Origin: an uncultured Phocaeicola sp.
Lineage (GTDB): Bacteria > Bacteroidota > Bacteroidia > Bacteroidales > Bacteroidaceae
Assembly (NCBI GenBank): GCA_948579315.1
Contig: CAPAOL010000018.1
Coordinates: 1 to 58,238, forward strand
DNA: 58,238 bases
Reading direction: 5' to 3'
Shown in pieces: positions 44,174 to 52,982 of this stretch (positions within the stretch are counted from its first letter, which is position 1; every line of letters begins with the position of its first letter). Below the pieces are notes generated by a model. The model was not told the DNA's origin, searched no databases, and worked only from the letters and a program-made list of their open reading frames with translations. The translations under genes and the position numbers were made by a program.

Positions 44174-47100
44174 TTATCCCTTTGCCTTCTTAATATACTC
44201 CGTAGGCAAGCATCCGAAATACTTTTTAAAACTTGTAGCAAAGTAAGACGGTGTGTTGAATCCTACCATCGTACTGACTTCAGCTACTGTATAACGTCCG
44301 TCCTTTAGTAATTTTGCCGCTTCGTTGAAACGAATCTTGCGTATAAAGTCGATAGTCGATTCACCTGTGATAGCTTTCAATTTGAGATGCAGATTAGAAC
44401 GGCTCATATTCATTTCTTTGGCGAACTCGTCGGTAGAGAATTCAATATTATCCATATTCTTTTCTACGATGGCTACGGCACGTTTCAATAAAGCTTCATC
44501 CATGGCGTTGAACGTAATCTTTTCCGGTTCCACTTCCAGAGATTTGGAATACCGTTCAAGCATACGCCTGCGGGTGCGCATCATGTTCTGTATCTTCGTA
44601 GTCAGGATAGCTAGCGAGAACGGTTTCGGGATATAATCATCCGCGCCCATTTGCAGACCTTCCATCTGATCTTTGGTTTCGCTTTTGGCAGACAGGATCA
44701 TCACAGGAATATGACAGGTACGGATATTCTGCTTCACATTCTTGCATAGTTTGATACCATCCATCACAGGCATCATGACATCAGTCACAATAATGTCCAC
44801 TTCATTCTCTTTCAGTTTTTCCAGGGCTTCTTCACCATTTCCGGCTTCTAATGTGTTGAAAAGTTCGGAAAGTCCGCTACTGAGATAATGGCGGATTTCA
44901 TTATTGTCTTCTACAATAAGAATCGTACCACGTTTCTTGTCACCGGTTTCGATCGCTTCGTTTTCTACTTTTTCCGTATCAATGAAATACATCTCTTTCG
45001 AGTTGGTAGAATAAACTTGGTCCTCCTCATTTTTAGCGTCATTAGAAGCTAATTCGGAAGGCTTGTAGATATTTATATCCTGTGGCAGATAAACAGAGAA
45101 AGTGCTGCCTTTGCCTTCTTCACTGTCTAACTCAATACGTCCGTGATGCAGTTCCACCAAACGCTGTACCAATGACAGCCCGATGCCGCTTCCTACATGC
45201 TCACTCTCTATCTGATAGAAACGTTCGAATATTTTTCCCTGCTTGTTGATAGGAATACCAATGCCGGTATCACTAACTTGCAGTACCAGCCAGTTGTTTT
45301 CCTCTTTCAACGTAACAGTAATGCTTTGCCCGCTTTCTGTATATTTGAAAGCATTTGAAAGCAGGTTATTAACAATCAGTTCCAGATAATTCGGATCGAA
45401 AAGTTCCTCTTTCTCTTCCAGTTCGGAGTGGAGCGTATAAGTAATCTTCTTGTGGCGTGCCAGTTTATCGTAGAACAAGAAATTATCCTGTATCAGTTGA
45501 TGCGCATTCTCTTGCTTTACTTTCAGCTCAAAAACTCCCAATTCGGCACGGCGGTAATCCATCAATTGGTTGACAAGGTGCAACAGACGATTGGCGTTGC
45601 GTTGGATATATTCCAGTTGGTTACGAGTCCAGCGATCACTAATCTTATTGATTATTTCTTGTAAAGGAGCTAAGATGAGAGTTAACGGCGTGCGAAGCTC
45701 ATGCGAAATATTGATGAAGAAACGCATCTTCATTTGGTTGATTTCTTCTTGATGCTCCTTGTCCCTGCGTTCAAGTTCCAGTTCCGCTGCCATGCTCTTA
45801 CGCATCCAGAAGAAGCGGAAGACGAAAGTGATAAAACCGATAAAAGTGGCGAGGAAAAGCATGATTGCCCACCAGGTCTTGTACCAGACAGGGAGAACTA
45901 TGATTTCCAACATCGTGGGTGCAGCGTTCCATTTCCCATCACTATTGGCGGCTTTTACCAAAAAGTGATAAGTGCCTTGTGGCAGGTTGGAGTAGGAGAC
46001 AGTACGTTTATCTGTCAGATAATACCACTCTTTGTCGTATCCTTCCAGTTTATAAGCGAAAGTATTATGTTGTCCCGAAATATAATTGGATACTACAAAT
46101 TCAATCGTGAAAGCAGTTTGCCATGATTTCAGGGTGATACTTTCTGTCTCATTGATATTCTTCGTCAGGATACCGGTTTCATCATCCGGGCGAACTGTCT
46201 TGTTAAACAGTTGAAGTTTGGTGATAACTACCGGAGGCGTATAAGGGTTATCCAACAACAGTTCCGGGCGGAAAGTAGTGATCCCGTTGATACCTCCGAA
46301 ATACATCTGACCGCTTGAAGTACGGCAGAACGAAGAAGTATTAAACTGATTACTCTGTAACCCATCAGATTCCGTAAAATTACGGAACTTCTCTGTCTCC
46401 GGATTGAAACAGGAAATACCACGGTTGGTACTTACCCAAAGACGTCCGAAAGTATCTTCCAGAATACCATATACCACATTGTTTGGCAAACCGTTAGCCG
46501 TAGTATATCGTTTGATTTTCTTTTCTTTCTCATTAAAACAGTAGAAGCCCTCACGCGTACCTACCCAAATGATACCGTTGGCGGCTTCGTAAATGCAATT
46601 GGTAAACGTCTTTGTTACAGATGATTCCGGAAGAATAGGCTCCTTTTCTATCTCGATTCCTTCCTGCTGAAAGACAGATATACCTTCCTCGCCCCCAATC
46701 CAAAGCCGTTTATGGGAATCTCTGAACAGGATGGTGATTCGTTGTGAAGTAAATGGGGTACCGTCCTTTTCCTTATCAATGGTGGTAAAACTCTTTTTTT
46801 CCGGGTTAAAACTAACCAGAGCACTTAATGTCCCCAATAAGAGGTTTCCCCCTTTGTCAGGAAGAATAGCATATACATTCTCATCAACCAACTGGCTGTT
46901 CAGCTGATTGAAACTTTCCATTTTTCCGCTGTTTCGATGGAGAACGGTCAGTCCGCCGGCATGCGTCCCTATATATACAAGTGATTTTTGTTCATCTACA
47001 TATACGGCTTTGATGTTGTTGGAACCAATACCGATTTCTCGTTCGTTTTCCTGTAAGATATAGTGCGTAAACTGTTGTGTCTTTGTATTATACAGATTCA

Positions 47101-48235
47101 AACCACCATCATTCGTTCCTATCCATAAGTTCTTATCCTTGTCTTCCGTAATGCAGCTGACTACGTTATCGCTTAGAGAGTTTTTATAGGGAATACGCTG
47201 GATATTCTTAAATCTGTTGCGGATAGGATGGTAATAGTTCAATCCCCCGAAGTAGGTTCCAAGCCACATGCCTCCTTGCGAATCCATAAAGATACTGCGA
47301 ACCGAGCGTTGTGACAAACTGCCGTTTTCTACCGGATTGCTACTGTAGGAAACGAAAGAATCGCTTCCTTCATGATAAATGTTTAGATCATTGAACGTTC
47401 CTATCCATAAGCGATTTTGCGAATCCAGTGCCAGGGAACGGATATAATTTGAACTGATACTTTTAGGATTGGAAGAAGAATGATGATAAGCCTTGACCTC
47501 TTTCGTTTTCGGGTTGAGCAGAAGCAGGCCGGTTCCTTCGGTGGCTATCCATATACGGGTAGGAGATTGCTGCAAAATGGCCTGAATTTGTTTCGTTTCC
47601 GTTATCGGAGTAATCTTTTCCAGTTTCTTTTGAGGAATGGAATAACTGTAAAGCCCGTCAACCGGGGTACCGATGTAGATAATATCACCTTGCCTGTAAA
47701 GAGCAGAAGCCACTATCTTGTGCATAGCCGTACTAAAAAAATCATCAACGAATCGTGATTCTTTAATATCGAACATGGTCAGACCTTCTTGTGTACTTAT
47801 AAGCAGTTGTTCCGGTGAAATCTCTGCAATACCGTTGATTTGCAGCTTCTTCCCCTTTTTTTCGTAGAAGAAATTTCTGAACTTATCCTTCTCTTCATCA
47901 TAATATGACAAACCATCTCGCGTACCAATCCAGACACGTCCCTGACTGTCAGTCTTTACAATTCGCGAAATATCATTAGCAATGCTGTTCGGATCTTCTT
48001 CATTATGCTGATAAACTGTAAATGAATACCCATCGTACTTGTTGACTCCATCATAAGTTGCGAACCACATATTGCCTCGTTGGTCTTGGTCGATAGAGAA
48101 TACGGTACTTTGTGACAATCCTTCATTAATAGAAATATAAGAGAAGTTGATTTGCTCTGGAATATCAGAAAAAGCATAATTAACCCCTATGCATAGAAAG
48201 AGTAGACAGATTGTTGTTTTTTTAAGTCTGTTCAT
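44174..48235 (-). CDS. hybrid two-component system regulator (HTCS) of the heparan sulfate locus
   Basis: A 1353-residue single-protein regulator. A signal peptide is followed by about 14 periplasmic propeller repeats (DQRGNMWFATYDGVNKYDG, SQGRVWIGTRDGLSYYD and so on) and a Y_Y_Y domain (FAYKLEGYDKEWYYL). A membrane helix near residue 800 leads to a histidine kinase with ISHELRTP (His845) and ATPase motifs (DTGIGIP, GSGIGLSLV). A receiver domain (TDVMMPVMDG, Asp1152) and a C-terminal AraC-type DNA-binding domain (MVGFNTPSYFATSFKKYFG) complete it. It senses an imported heparan sulfate fragment and activates the locus; BT4663 equivalent. Its own -7 box is at 48265-48272. Full length. Confidence 0.96.
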   Translation of the reverse strand: MNRLKKTTICLLFLCIGVNYAFSDIPEQINFSYISINEGLSQSTVFSIDQDQRGNMWFATYDGVNKYDGYSFTVYQHNEEDPNSIANDISRIVKTDSQGRVWIGTRDGLSYYDEEKDKFRNFFYEKKGKKLQINGIAEISPEQLLISTQEGLTMFDIKESRFVDDFFSTAMHKIVASALYRQGDIIYIGTPVDGLYSYSIPQKKLEKITPITETKQIQAILQQSPTRIWIATEGTGLLLLNPKTKEVKAYHHSSSNPKSISSNYIRSLALDSQNRLWIGTFNDLNIYHEGSDSFVSYSSNPVENGSLSQRSVRSIFMDSQGGMWLGTYFGGLNYYHPIRNRFKNIQRIPYKNSLSDNVVSCITEDKDKNLWIGTNDGGLNLYNTKTQQFTHYILQENEREIGIGSNNIKAVYVDEQKSLVYIGTHAGGLTVLHRNSGKMESFNQLNSQLVDENVYAILPDKGGNLLLGTLSALVSFNPEKKSFTTIDKEKDGTPFTSQRITILFRDSHKRLWIGGEEGISVFQQEGIEIEKEPILPESSVTKTFTNCIYEAANGIIWVGTREGFYCFNEKEKKIKRYTTANGLPNNVVYGILEDTFGRLWVSTNRGISCFNPETEKFRNFTESDGLQSNQFNTSSFCRTSSGQMYFGGINGITTFRPELLLDNPYTPPVVITKLQLFNKTVRPDDETGILTKNINETESITLKSWQTAFTIEFVVSNYISGQHNTFAYKLEGYDKEWYYLTDKRTVSYSNLPQGTYHFLVKAANSDGKWNAAPTMLEIIVLPVWYKTWWAIMLFLATFIGFITFVFRFFWMRKSMAAELELERRDKEHQEEINQMKMRFFINISHELRTPLTLILAPLQEIINKISDRWTRNQLEYIQRNANRLLHLVNQLMDYRRAELGVFELKVKQENAHQLIQDNFLFYDKLARHKKITYTLHSELEEKEELFDPNYLELIVNNLLSNAFKYTESGQSITVTLKEENNWLVLQVSDTGIGIPINKQGKIFERFYQIESEHVGSGIGLSLVQRLVELHHGRIELDSEEGKGSTFSVYLPQDINIYKPSELASNDAKNEEDQVYSTNSKEMYFIDTEKVENEAIETGDKKRGTILIVEDNNEIRHYLSSGLSELFNTLEAGNGEEALEKLKENEVDIIVTDVMMPVMDGIKLCKNVKQNIRTCHIPVMILSAKSETKDQMEGLQMGADDYIPKPFSLAILTTKIQNMMRTRRRMLERYSKSLEVEPEKITFNAMDEALLKRAVAIVEKNMDNIEFSTDEFAKEMNMSRSNLHLKLKAITGESTIDFIRKIRFNEAAKLLKDGRYTVAEVSTMVGFNTPSYFATSFKKYFGCLPTEYIKKAKG

Positions 48236-48264
48236 TATTAGTTCATAAGATTAATAATACGGCT

Positions 48265-48272
48265 CAAAGATA
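48265..48272 (-). promoter_or_regulatory. -7 box of the HTCS gene
   Basis: Reads TATCTTTG on the minus strand, 30 bp before the ATG. Confidence 0.55.
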
Positions 48273-48510
48273 GTGAAATCTTTAATATAATGGATGAAAG
48301 GTATGGAAAATAGGAATGTTTTATATTGAGTATTATGAAGAGTATATTGACTATCGTGGTCTATTGGATAAACATGAACAAGACAACAATTATTGGTCTT
48401 CTGTTGCGGCCAAAAATCCCAATCGTATTTCTTCCTCTTGGAGATATACAGAAAGTAGTTCAAAAGGAGATGGAGATAATAAAACCTATAGTAGTAAATG
48501 ACAATATAGC

Positions 48511-48687
48511 ATTTTAATTTATTCCGTTAAACCGTACGAAATAAAAAAGAATTTTCTATTTACATTAGAACGCATACAGAATGAACTGGAATTGCTTTTG
48601 GAGTGCTCTGTCGATTTAGTACGAATTCGTGAGCACATGAATGAACGGCTAAAACAACGAATCTTAAATGAAGGAATTTATGTTTGA
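48511..48687 (+). pseudogene. remnant of a MntA-type nucleotidyltransferase antitoxin
   Basis: In one plus-strand frame, ILIYSVKPYEIKKNFLFTLERIQ is followed by the tail LECSVDLVRIREHMNERLKQRILNEGIYV and a stop at 48685-48687. VDLVR..MN..LK.RI..E.IYV is the typical C-terminus of MntA-type nucleotidyltransferases; the catalytic GS..RG half upstream is missing and the frame has a stop just before it. An overlapping ATG at 48668 opens only 24 codons (MKEFMFDKEFLLNR...), possibly the lost HepT partner's start. TAAACCGTACG is repeated at 48528-48538 and 48702-48712. The rest of the 48273-48510 spacer shows nothing I can support. Confidence 0.6.
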
Positions 48688-48753
48688 CAAAGAATTTCTG
48701 CTAAACCGTACGGAAAGAAGGTATCTCAAAAGACTCTTATAGCTTTCATTGTA

Positions 48754-48812
48754 GGCACGGATTTCACGTTTTTTATTTTAATAGAATCGTGTTAATTCGC
48801 GTAATCCGTGCC
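48754..48812. repeat. inverted repeat with cacggatt arms
   Basis: GGCACGGATT (48754-48763) and AATCCGTGCC (48803-48812) are perfect inverted repeats around a 39-nt AT-rich loop. It lies 16 bp downstream of the TrpB2-like stop on the minus strand and may end that transcript. The CACGGATT words recall dispersed repeats of many Bacteroidetes genomes. Confidence 0.75.
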
Positions 48813-48827
48813 TGAATATTTCTTTTA

Positions 48828-50198
48828 TCACTTGGTTAAATCACCAACCCCTTCCAGATTCTTCTGAATATCTTCGTCATTCAATGTATAATTCACCAAA
48901 TCACCTGCCAAATACTTATCATAAGAAGCCATATCGATCAGACCATGACCCGAAAGATTGAATAGAATCACTTTCTCTTCTCCTGTTTCCTTACATTTGT
49001 TAGCTTCGCGGATAGCCGCTGCAATAGCGTGGCTGGATTCGGGAGCCGGAATAATACCTTCAGACTGCGCAAACAGACAACCGGCTTCGAAAGTCTCCAA
49101 TTGCTGTATATCTACCGCTTCCATCAGATTGTCTTTGAGCAACTGTGAAACGATTACACCAGCACCGTGATAACGAAGTCCACCAGCGTGGATATGAGCA
49201 GGAGCAAAATTATGTCCCAAAGTAAACATTGGAAGCAACGGAGTATATCCGGCTTCATCACCGAAGTCATACTGGAACTTACCACGTGTCAGTTTCGGAC
49301 AAGAAGCAGGTTCAGCAGCAACGAAACGAGTCTTTTTTCCTTCCTGTATGTTATGCCGCATGAAAGGGAAGCAGATACCTCCGAAGTTGGAACCACCTCC
49401 GAAACAACCGATCACGATATCCGGATATTCGCCTGCCATTTCCATTTGTTTTTCAGCTTCCAGTCCGATAATAGTCTGGTGGAGAGTCACGTGACTAAGT
49501 ACGGAACCGAGCGTATATTTACAGTTAGGAGTCATTTGTGCCAGTTCGATAGCTTCCGAAATAGCAGTTCCCAATGAGCCCTGGTAATTAGGATGTTTCG
49601 TCAGAATATCCTTACCGGCACGGGTAGACATAGATGGAGAAGGAGTGACCTGTGCTCCGAAAGTCTGCATGATGCTGCGGCGGTATGGTTTTTGTTCATA
49701 ACTGATCTTTACCTGATAAACGGCAGCTTCCAGACCGAAAACCTTGGCTGCATAAGAAAGAGCGGCTCCCCATTGTCCGGCACCGGTTTCAGTAGTGATG
49801 TTGGTCACTCCTTCCTTTTTGCAATAATAAGCTTGTGCCAATGCAGAGTTCAACTTATGCGAACCGATAGGGCTTACGCTTTCGTTCTTAAAATAGATAT
49901 GAGCCGGAGTGCCGAGTGCTTTTTCCAAACCGTAAGCACGAACCAGCGGAGTGCTGCGGTAGTACTTGTACATTTCACGCACTTCTTCCGGTATTTCGAT
50001 CCATGCATCTGTCTGATTCAGCTCCTGATGACACAGTTCTTTTGCGAAAATCGGATATAAATCTTCTGCTTTCAGCGGTTGTTTGGTTCCCGGGTGCAAC
50101 GGAGGCATAGGCTTGTTCACCATATCGGCCTGAATGTTGTACCAGTAATGTGGAATTTCTTCTTCCGGTAGAATATACCGTTTTCTTTTTTCACTCAT
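48828..50198 (-). CDS. TrpB-like (TrpB2) pyridoxal-phosphate enzyme
   Basis: A 456-residue protein of the TrpB2 group of tryptophan synthase beta-like enzymes. The PLP lysine lies in GSHKLNSA. Other motifs are ETGAGQWGAALS, CFGGGSNFGG (phosphate-binding glycines) and EPASCP. TrpB2 enzymes convert indole and serine to tryptophan without tight TrpA pairing; here there is no trpA or other trp gene nearby, which suits an indole-salvage role (inference). The ATG at 50198 is chosen over an upstream start because it begins the conserved MSEKRKRYILPEEEIP. It has its own -7 box at 50228-50235 (TACTTTTG). Confidence 0.92.
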   Translation of the reverse strand: MSEKRKRYILPEEEIPHYWYNIQADMVNKPMPPLHPGTKQPLKAEDLYPIFAKELCHQELNQTDAWIEIPEEVREMYKYYRSTPLVRAYGLEKALGTPAHIYFKNESVSPIGSHKLNSALAQAYYCKKEGVTNITTETGAGQWGAALSYAAKVFGLEAAVYQVKISYEQKPYRRSIMQTFGAQVTPSPSMSTRAGKDILTKHPNYQGSLGTAISEAIELAQMTPNCKYTLGSVLSHVTLHQTIIGLEAEKQMEMAGEYPDIVIGCFGGGSNFGGICFPFMRHNIQEGKKTRFVAAEPASCPKLTRGKFQYDFGDEAGYTPLLPMFTLGHNFAPAHIHAGGLRYHGAGVIVSQLLKDNLMEAVDIQQLETFEAGCLFAQSEGIIPAPESSHAIAAAIREANKCKETGEEKVILFNLSGHGLIDMASYDKYLAGDLVNYTLNDEDIQKNLEGVGDLTK

Positions 50199-50227
50199 AA
50201 TATTGTGGTTTTTTAGTTTTCTGTTGC

Positions 50228-50235
50228 CAAAAGTA
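50228..50235 (-). promoter_or_regulatory. -7 box of the TrpB2-like gene
   Basis: Reads TACTTTTG on the minus strand, 29 bp before the ATG at 50198. Confidence 0.55.
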
Positions 50236-50298
50236 GTCAAATTTTTAATATTCGGAAAATTTTGTCAACAAAGAATCGCATTTGATTGTTATTTTAAT

Positions 50299-50306
50299 TA
50301 AGTTTG
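50299..50306 (+). promoter_or_regulatory. -7 box of the trkH-trkA operon
   Basis: TAAGTTTG matches TAnnTTTG, 24 bp before the ATG at 50331. TTTG at 50281-50284 lies 14 bp upstream, shorter than the usual spacer. Confidence 0.5.
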
Positions 50307-50330
50307 TACGACCTTGTTAAAAAAGATGAT

Positions 50331-52160
50331 ATGAAGATTTATCATAAGTTTTTATTGTATCAGAATAAACTTCTAAAACCCTATGTACGTATCTTGTTAG
50401 GGCTGGTAGAAGCGCTTACCTATCTGGCGTCTTTATCATTGATTGTCGGAGTGGTATATGAACATGGCTTTCCCTTGTCTATTGATGAAATGGCGAATTT
50501 GCAGACATTGTATAAAACTGTCTGGATTATCTTTCTGATTGATGTAACTTTACATATCTCGCTGGAATACCGGAATACTAAAAAGAAATACCGGCGATTG
50601 GCATGGATATTGAGCGGGTTGTTATATCTCACGTTAGTGCCTGTTATATTTCATCGTCCGGAAGAAGAAGGAGCTATTTTGTATATTTGGGAATTCTTAC
50701 ATGGGAAGTTTTATCATCTTCTGTTATTGTTAGTCCTTTCTTTCCTCAATCTGTCTAATGGGCTGGTACGTCTGTTAGGACGGCGTACCAATCCGTCTTT
50801 GATATTGGCAGTCAGTTTTATGGCTATTATTCTGATTGGGGCAGGGTTGTTGATGCTTCCGCGCTGTACGGTAAATGGTATCACTTGGGTAGACGCTTTA
50901 TTTACGGCTACCAGTGCCGTATGCGTTACAGGTCTGGTACCGGTAGATGTGTCCACTACATTCACCACTTCGGGATTAGTTGTCATTATCTTGTTGATTC
51001 AGATTGGAGGATTGGGAGTGATGACATTAACCAGTTTCTTCGCCATGTTCTTTATGGGGAATACCTCCATTTATAACCAGCTTGTGGTGCGTGATATGGT
51101 TAGTTCCAATTCATTAAGCTCTTTGCTGTCTACTTTATTATATATATTAGGCTTCACCTTAGTGATTGAAGGGATTGGCATGGTCTCGATTTGGTTTAGT
51201 ATTCACGGAACGTTGGGAATGACCCTGGAAGGAGAGTTGGGTTTTGCTGCCTTCCATTCTATTTCGGCTTTTTGTAATGCAGGTTTTTCTACGCTTTCCG
51301 GCAATTTAGGAAATCCGATGGTGATGACTAACCACAATTGGCTGTTTATTACCGTTTCTCTATTGATTATTTTGGGTGGTATCGGTTTCCCCATCCTTGT
51401 CAATTTCAAGGATATTGTATTGTATCACCTCCATCGTTTCTGGAAATTGATTCGTACCCGTAAACTGGATCGGCATAAAATGCAGCACCTCTATAACCTG
51501 AATACGAAAATCGTGTTAATCATGACTTTCCTACTTTTATTGATCGGTACATTGGCTATTGCTGCTTTTGAGTGGAATGGTTCTTTTGCCGGTATGCCTG
51601 TGGCAGATAAGTGGACACAAGCTTTCTTTAATGCCGCTTGTCCGCGAACAGCCGGATTCAACAGTGTCGACTTGACATCATTGAGTGTGCAGACATTGTT
51701 GGTTTATATATTCCTGATGTGGATTGGCGGTGGATCACAGTCCACGGCAGGTGGTGTGAAAGTGAATGCTTTTGCGGTTGTAGTTCTGAATCTTGTAGCC
51801 GTATTGCGTGGCACTGAACGAGTGGAAGTGTTCGGCAGAGAATTGTCTTACGATTCAATCCGGCGTTCCAATGCAACAGTAGTCATGTCATTGGGAGTCT
51901 TATTTATTTTCATTTTCACATTGAGCATACTCGAACCGGGTGTTTCCATTATGGCATTGACTTTCGAATGTGTCTCTGCGCTTAGTACCGTGGGGTCCAG
52001 TCTGAATCTGACCCCTCATTTGTGCGACGCGAGCAAATTATTGGTGTCTTTGTTGATGTTTATTGGTCGTGTGGGGCTGATAACATTGATGCTGGGAATA
52101 GTTAAACAGAAAAAGAATACAAAATACCGTTATCCGAGTGATAACATCATAATAAACTAA
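50331..52160 (+). CDS. trkH: TrkH-family potassium transport protein
   Basis: A 609-residue inner-membrane protein with extra N-terminal helices before the four pore repeats. Pore-loop signatures are TATSAVCVTGL, HSISAFCNAGFSTL, NAACPRTAGFNSVD and ALSTVGSSLNLTP. It forms the potassium-conducting pore and needs the TrkA subunit encoded 4 bp downstream. The ATG at 50331 is preferred over a TTG nine codons earlier. Together they form a two-gene operon. Confidence 0.95.
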   Translation: MKIYHKFLLYQNKLLKPYVRILLGLVEALTYLASLSLIVGVVYEHGFPLSIDEMANLQTLYKTVWIIFLIDVTLHISLEYRNTKKKYRRLAWILSGLLYLTLVPVIFHRPEEEGAILYIWEFLHGKFYHLLLLLVLSFLNLSNGLVRLLGRRTNPSLILAVSFMAIILIGAGLLMLPRCTVNGITWVDALFTATSAVCVTGLVPVDVSTTFTTSGLVVIILLIQIGGLGVMTLTSFFAMFFMGNTSIYNQLVVRDMVSSNSLSSLLSTLLYILGFTLVIEGIGMVSIWFSIHGTLGMTLEGELGFAAFHSISAFCNAGFSTLSGNLGNPMVMTNHNWLFITVSLLIILGGIGFPILVNFKDIVLYHLHRFWKLIRTRKLDRHKMQHLYNLNTKIVLIMTFLLLLIGTLAIAAFEWNGSFAGMPVADKWTQAFFNAACPRTAGFNSVDLTSLSVQTLLVYIFLMWIGGGSQSTAGGVKVNAFAVVVLNLVAVLRGTERVEVFGRELSYDSIRRSNATVVMSLGVLFIFIFTLSILEPGVSIMALTFECVSALSTVGSSLNLTPHLCDASKLLVSLLMFIGRVGLITLMLGIVKQKKNTKYRYPSDNIIIN

Positions 52161-52164
52161 AGCT

Positions 52165-52851
52165 ATGAAGTATATTATTATTGGTTTAGGAAATTACGGT
52201 CATGTGTTGGCGGAAGAACTGTCCGCCTTGGGACACGAAATTATAGGTGCGGATATAAGCGACAGTCGTGTAGACTCCATCAAAGATAAGGTTGCTACAG
52301 CTTTTGTCATTGATGCCACTGACGAACAATCATTATCAGTGTTGCCATTAAATAGTGTGGATATAGTTATTGTAGCGATTGGAGAGAATTTTGGTGCATC
52401 GATACGAGTCGTTGCCTTGTTGAAACAGAAAAAGGTTTCCCGTATTTTTGCCCGTGCTATTGATGCCGTACATAAAGCAGTGCTTGAAGCTTTTGATCTG
52501 GAACGAATTCTGACTCCGGAAGAAGATGCTGCCCGTAGCCTGGTACAACTGCTTGACTTCGGTACTAACATGGAAGGATTCCGTATCGATCAGGATTATT
52601 ATGTCGTGAAGTTCACGGTTCCGAAGAAATTTGTAGGATATTTTGTGAGCGAGCTAAACTTGGATGAAGAGTTTCATTTAAAAATGATAGGATTGAAACG
52701 GGCGAATAAGGTTACCAACTGCTTGGGTATTTCTCTGACCGAACTTCATGTAAAGAATGAATTACCAGGAAATGAGAAAGTGGAAGAAGGAGACGAATTG
52801 GTCTGCTACGGCAGGTATCGTGATTTTCAGACCTTCTGGAAAGCTATTTAG
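52165..52851 (+). CDS. trkA: TrkA-type potassium uptake regulatory subunit
   Basis: A 228-residue cytoplasmic protein. A Rossmann RCK_N domain begins YIIIGLGNYGHVLAEEL (GxGxxG) and carries the acidic ADISDSRVD for NAD(H). An RCK_C domain follows from about residue 140 (KFTVPKKFVGYFVSELNL). It binds TrkH and gates it with nucleotide. Single RCK unit, unlike the doubled E. coli TrkA. It converges on the GH2 gene through a shared terminator. Confidence 0.93.
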   Translation: MKYIIIGLGNYGHVLAEELSALGHEIIGADISDSRVDSIKDKVATAFVIDATDEQSLSVLPLNSVDIVIVAIGENFGASIRVVALLKQKKVSRIFARAIDAVHKAVLEAFDLERILTPEEDAARSLVQLLDFGTNMEGFRIDQDYYVVKFTVPKKFVGYFVSELNLDEEFHLKMIGLKRANKVTNCLGISLTELHVKNELPGNEKVEEGDELVCYGRYRDFQTFWKAI

Positions 52852-52918
52852 CTAGAGTACTTATAACGTCGCTTTTATTGAGCACAAGTGAGCAAGTTGC
52901 GGAGATAGTTGTATGAAG

Positions 52919-52959
52919 AACCTATCGGACTTCTTTTCAGTAAAGAAATCCGATAGGTT
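52919..52959. terminator. bidirectional terminator between trkA and the GH2 gene
   Basis: AACCTATCGGA (52919-52929) pairs with TCCGATAGGTT (52949-52959) around a 19-nt loop, with TTTG or ATACTTC-type tails on either side. It serves two convergent genes. Confidence 0.75.
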
Positions 52960-52982
52960 TGTTATATGCCGAAGTGTATACC

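Noticed and set aside
48316..48517. Two overlapping ~60-codon plus-strand frames upstream of the MntA remnant
   Set aside because: Neither resembles a nucleotidyltransferase N-terminus or any family I know, and there is no promoter or ribosome binding site.
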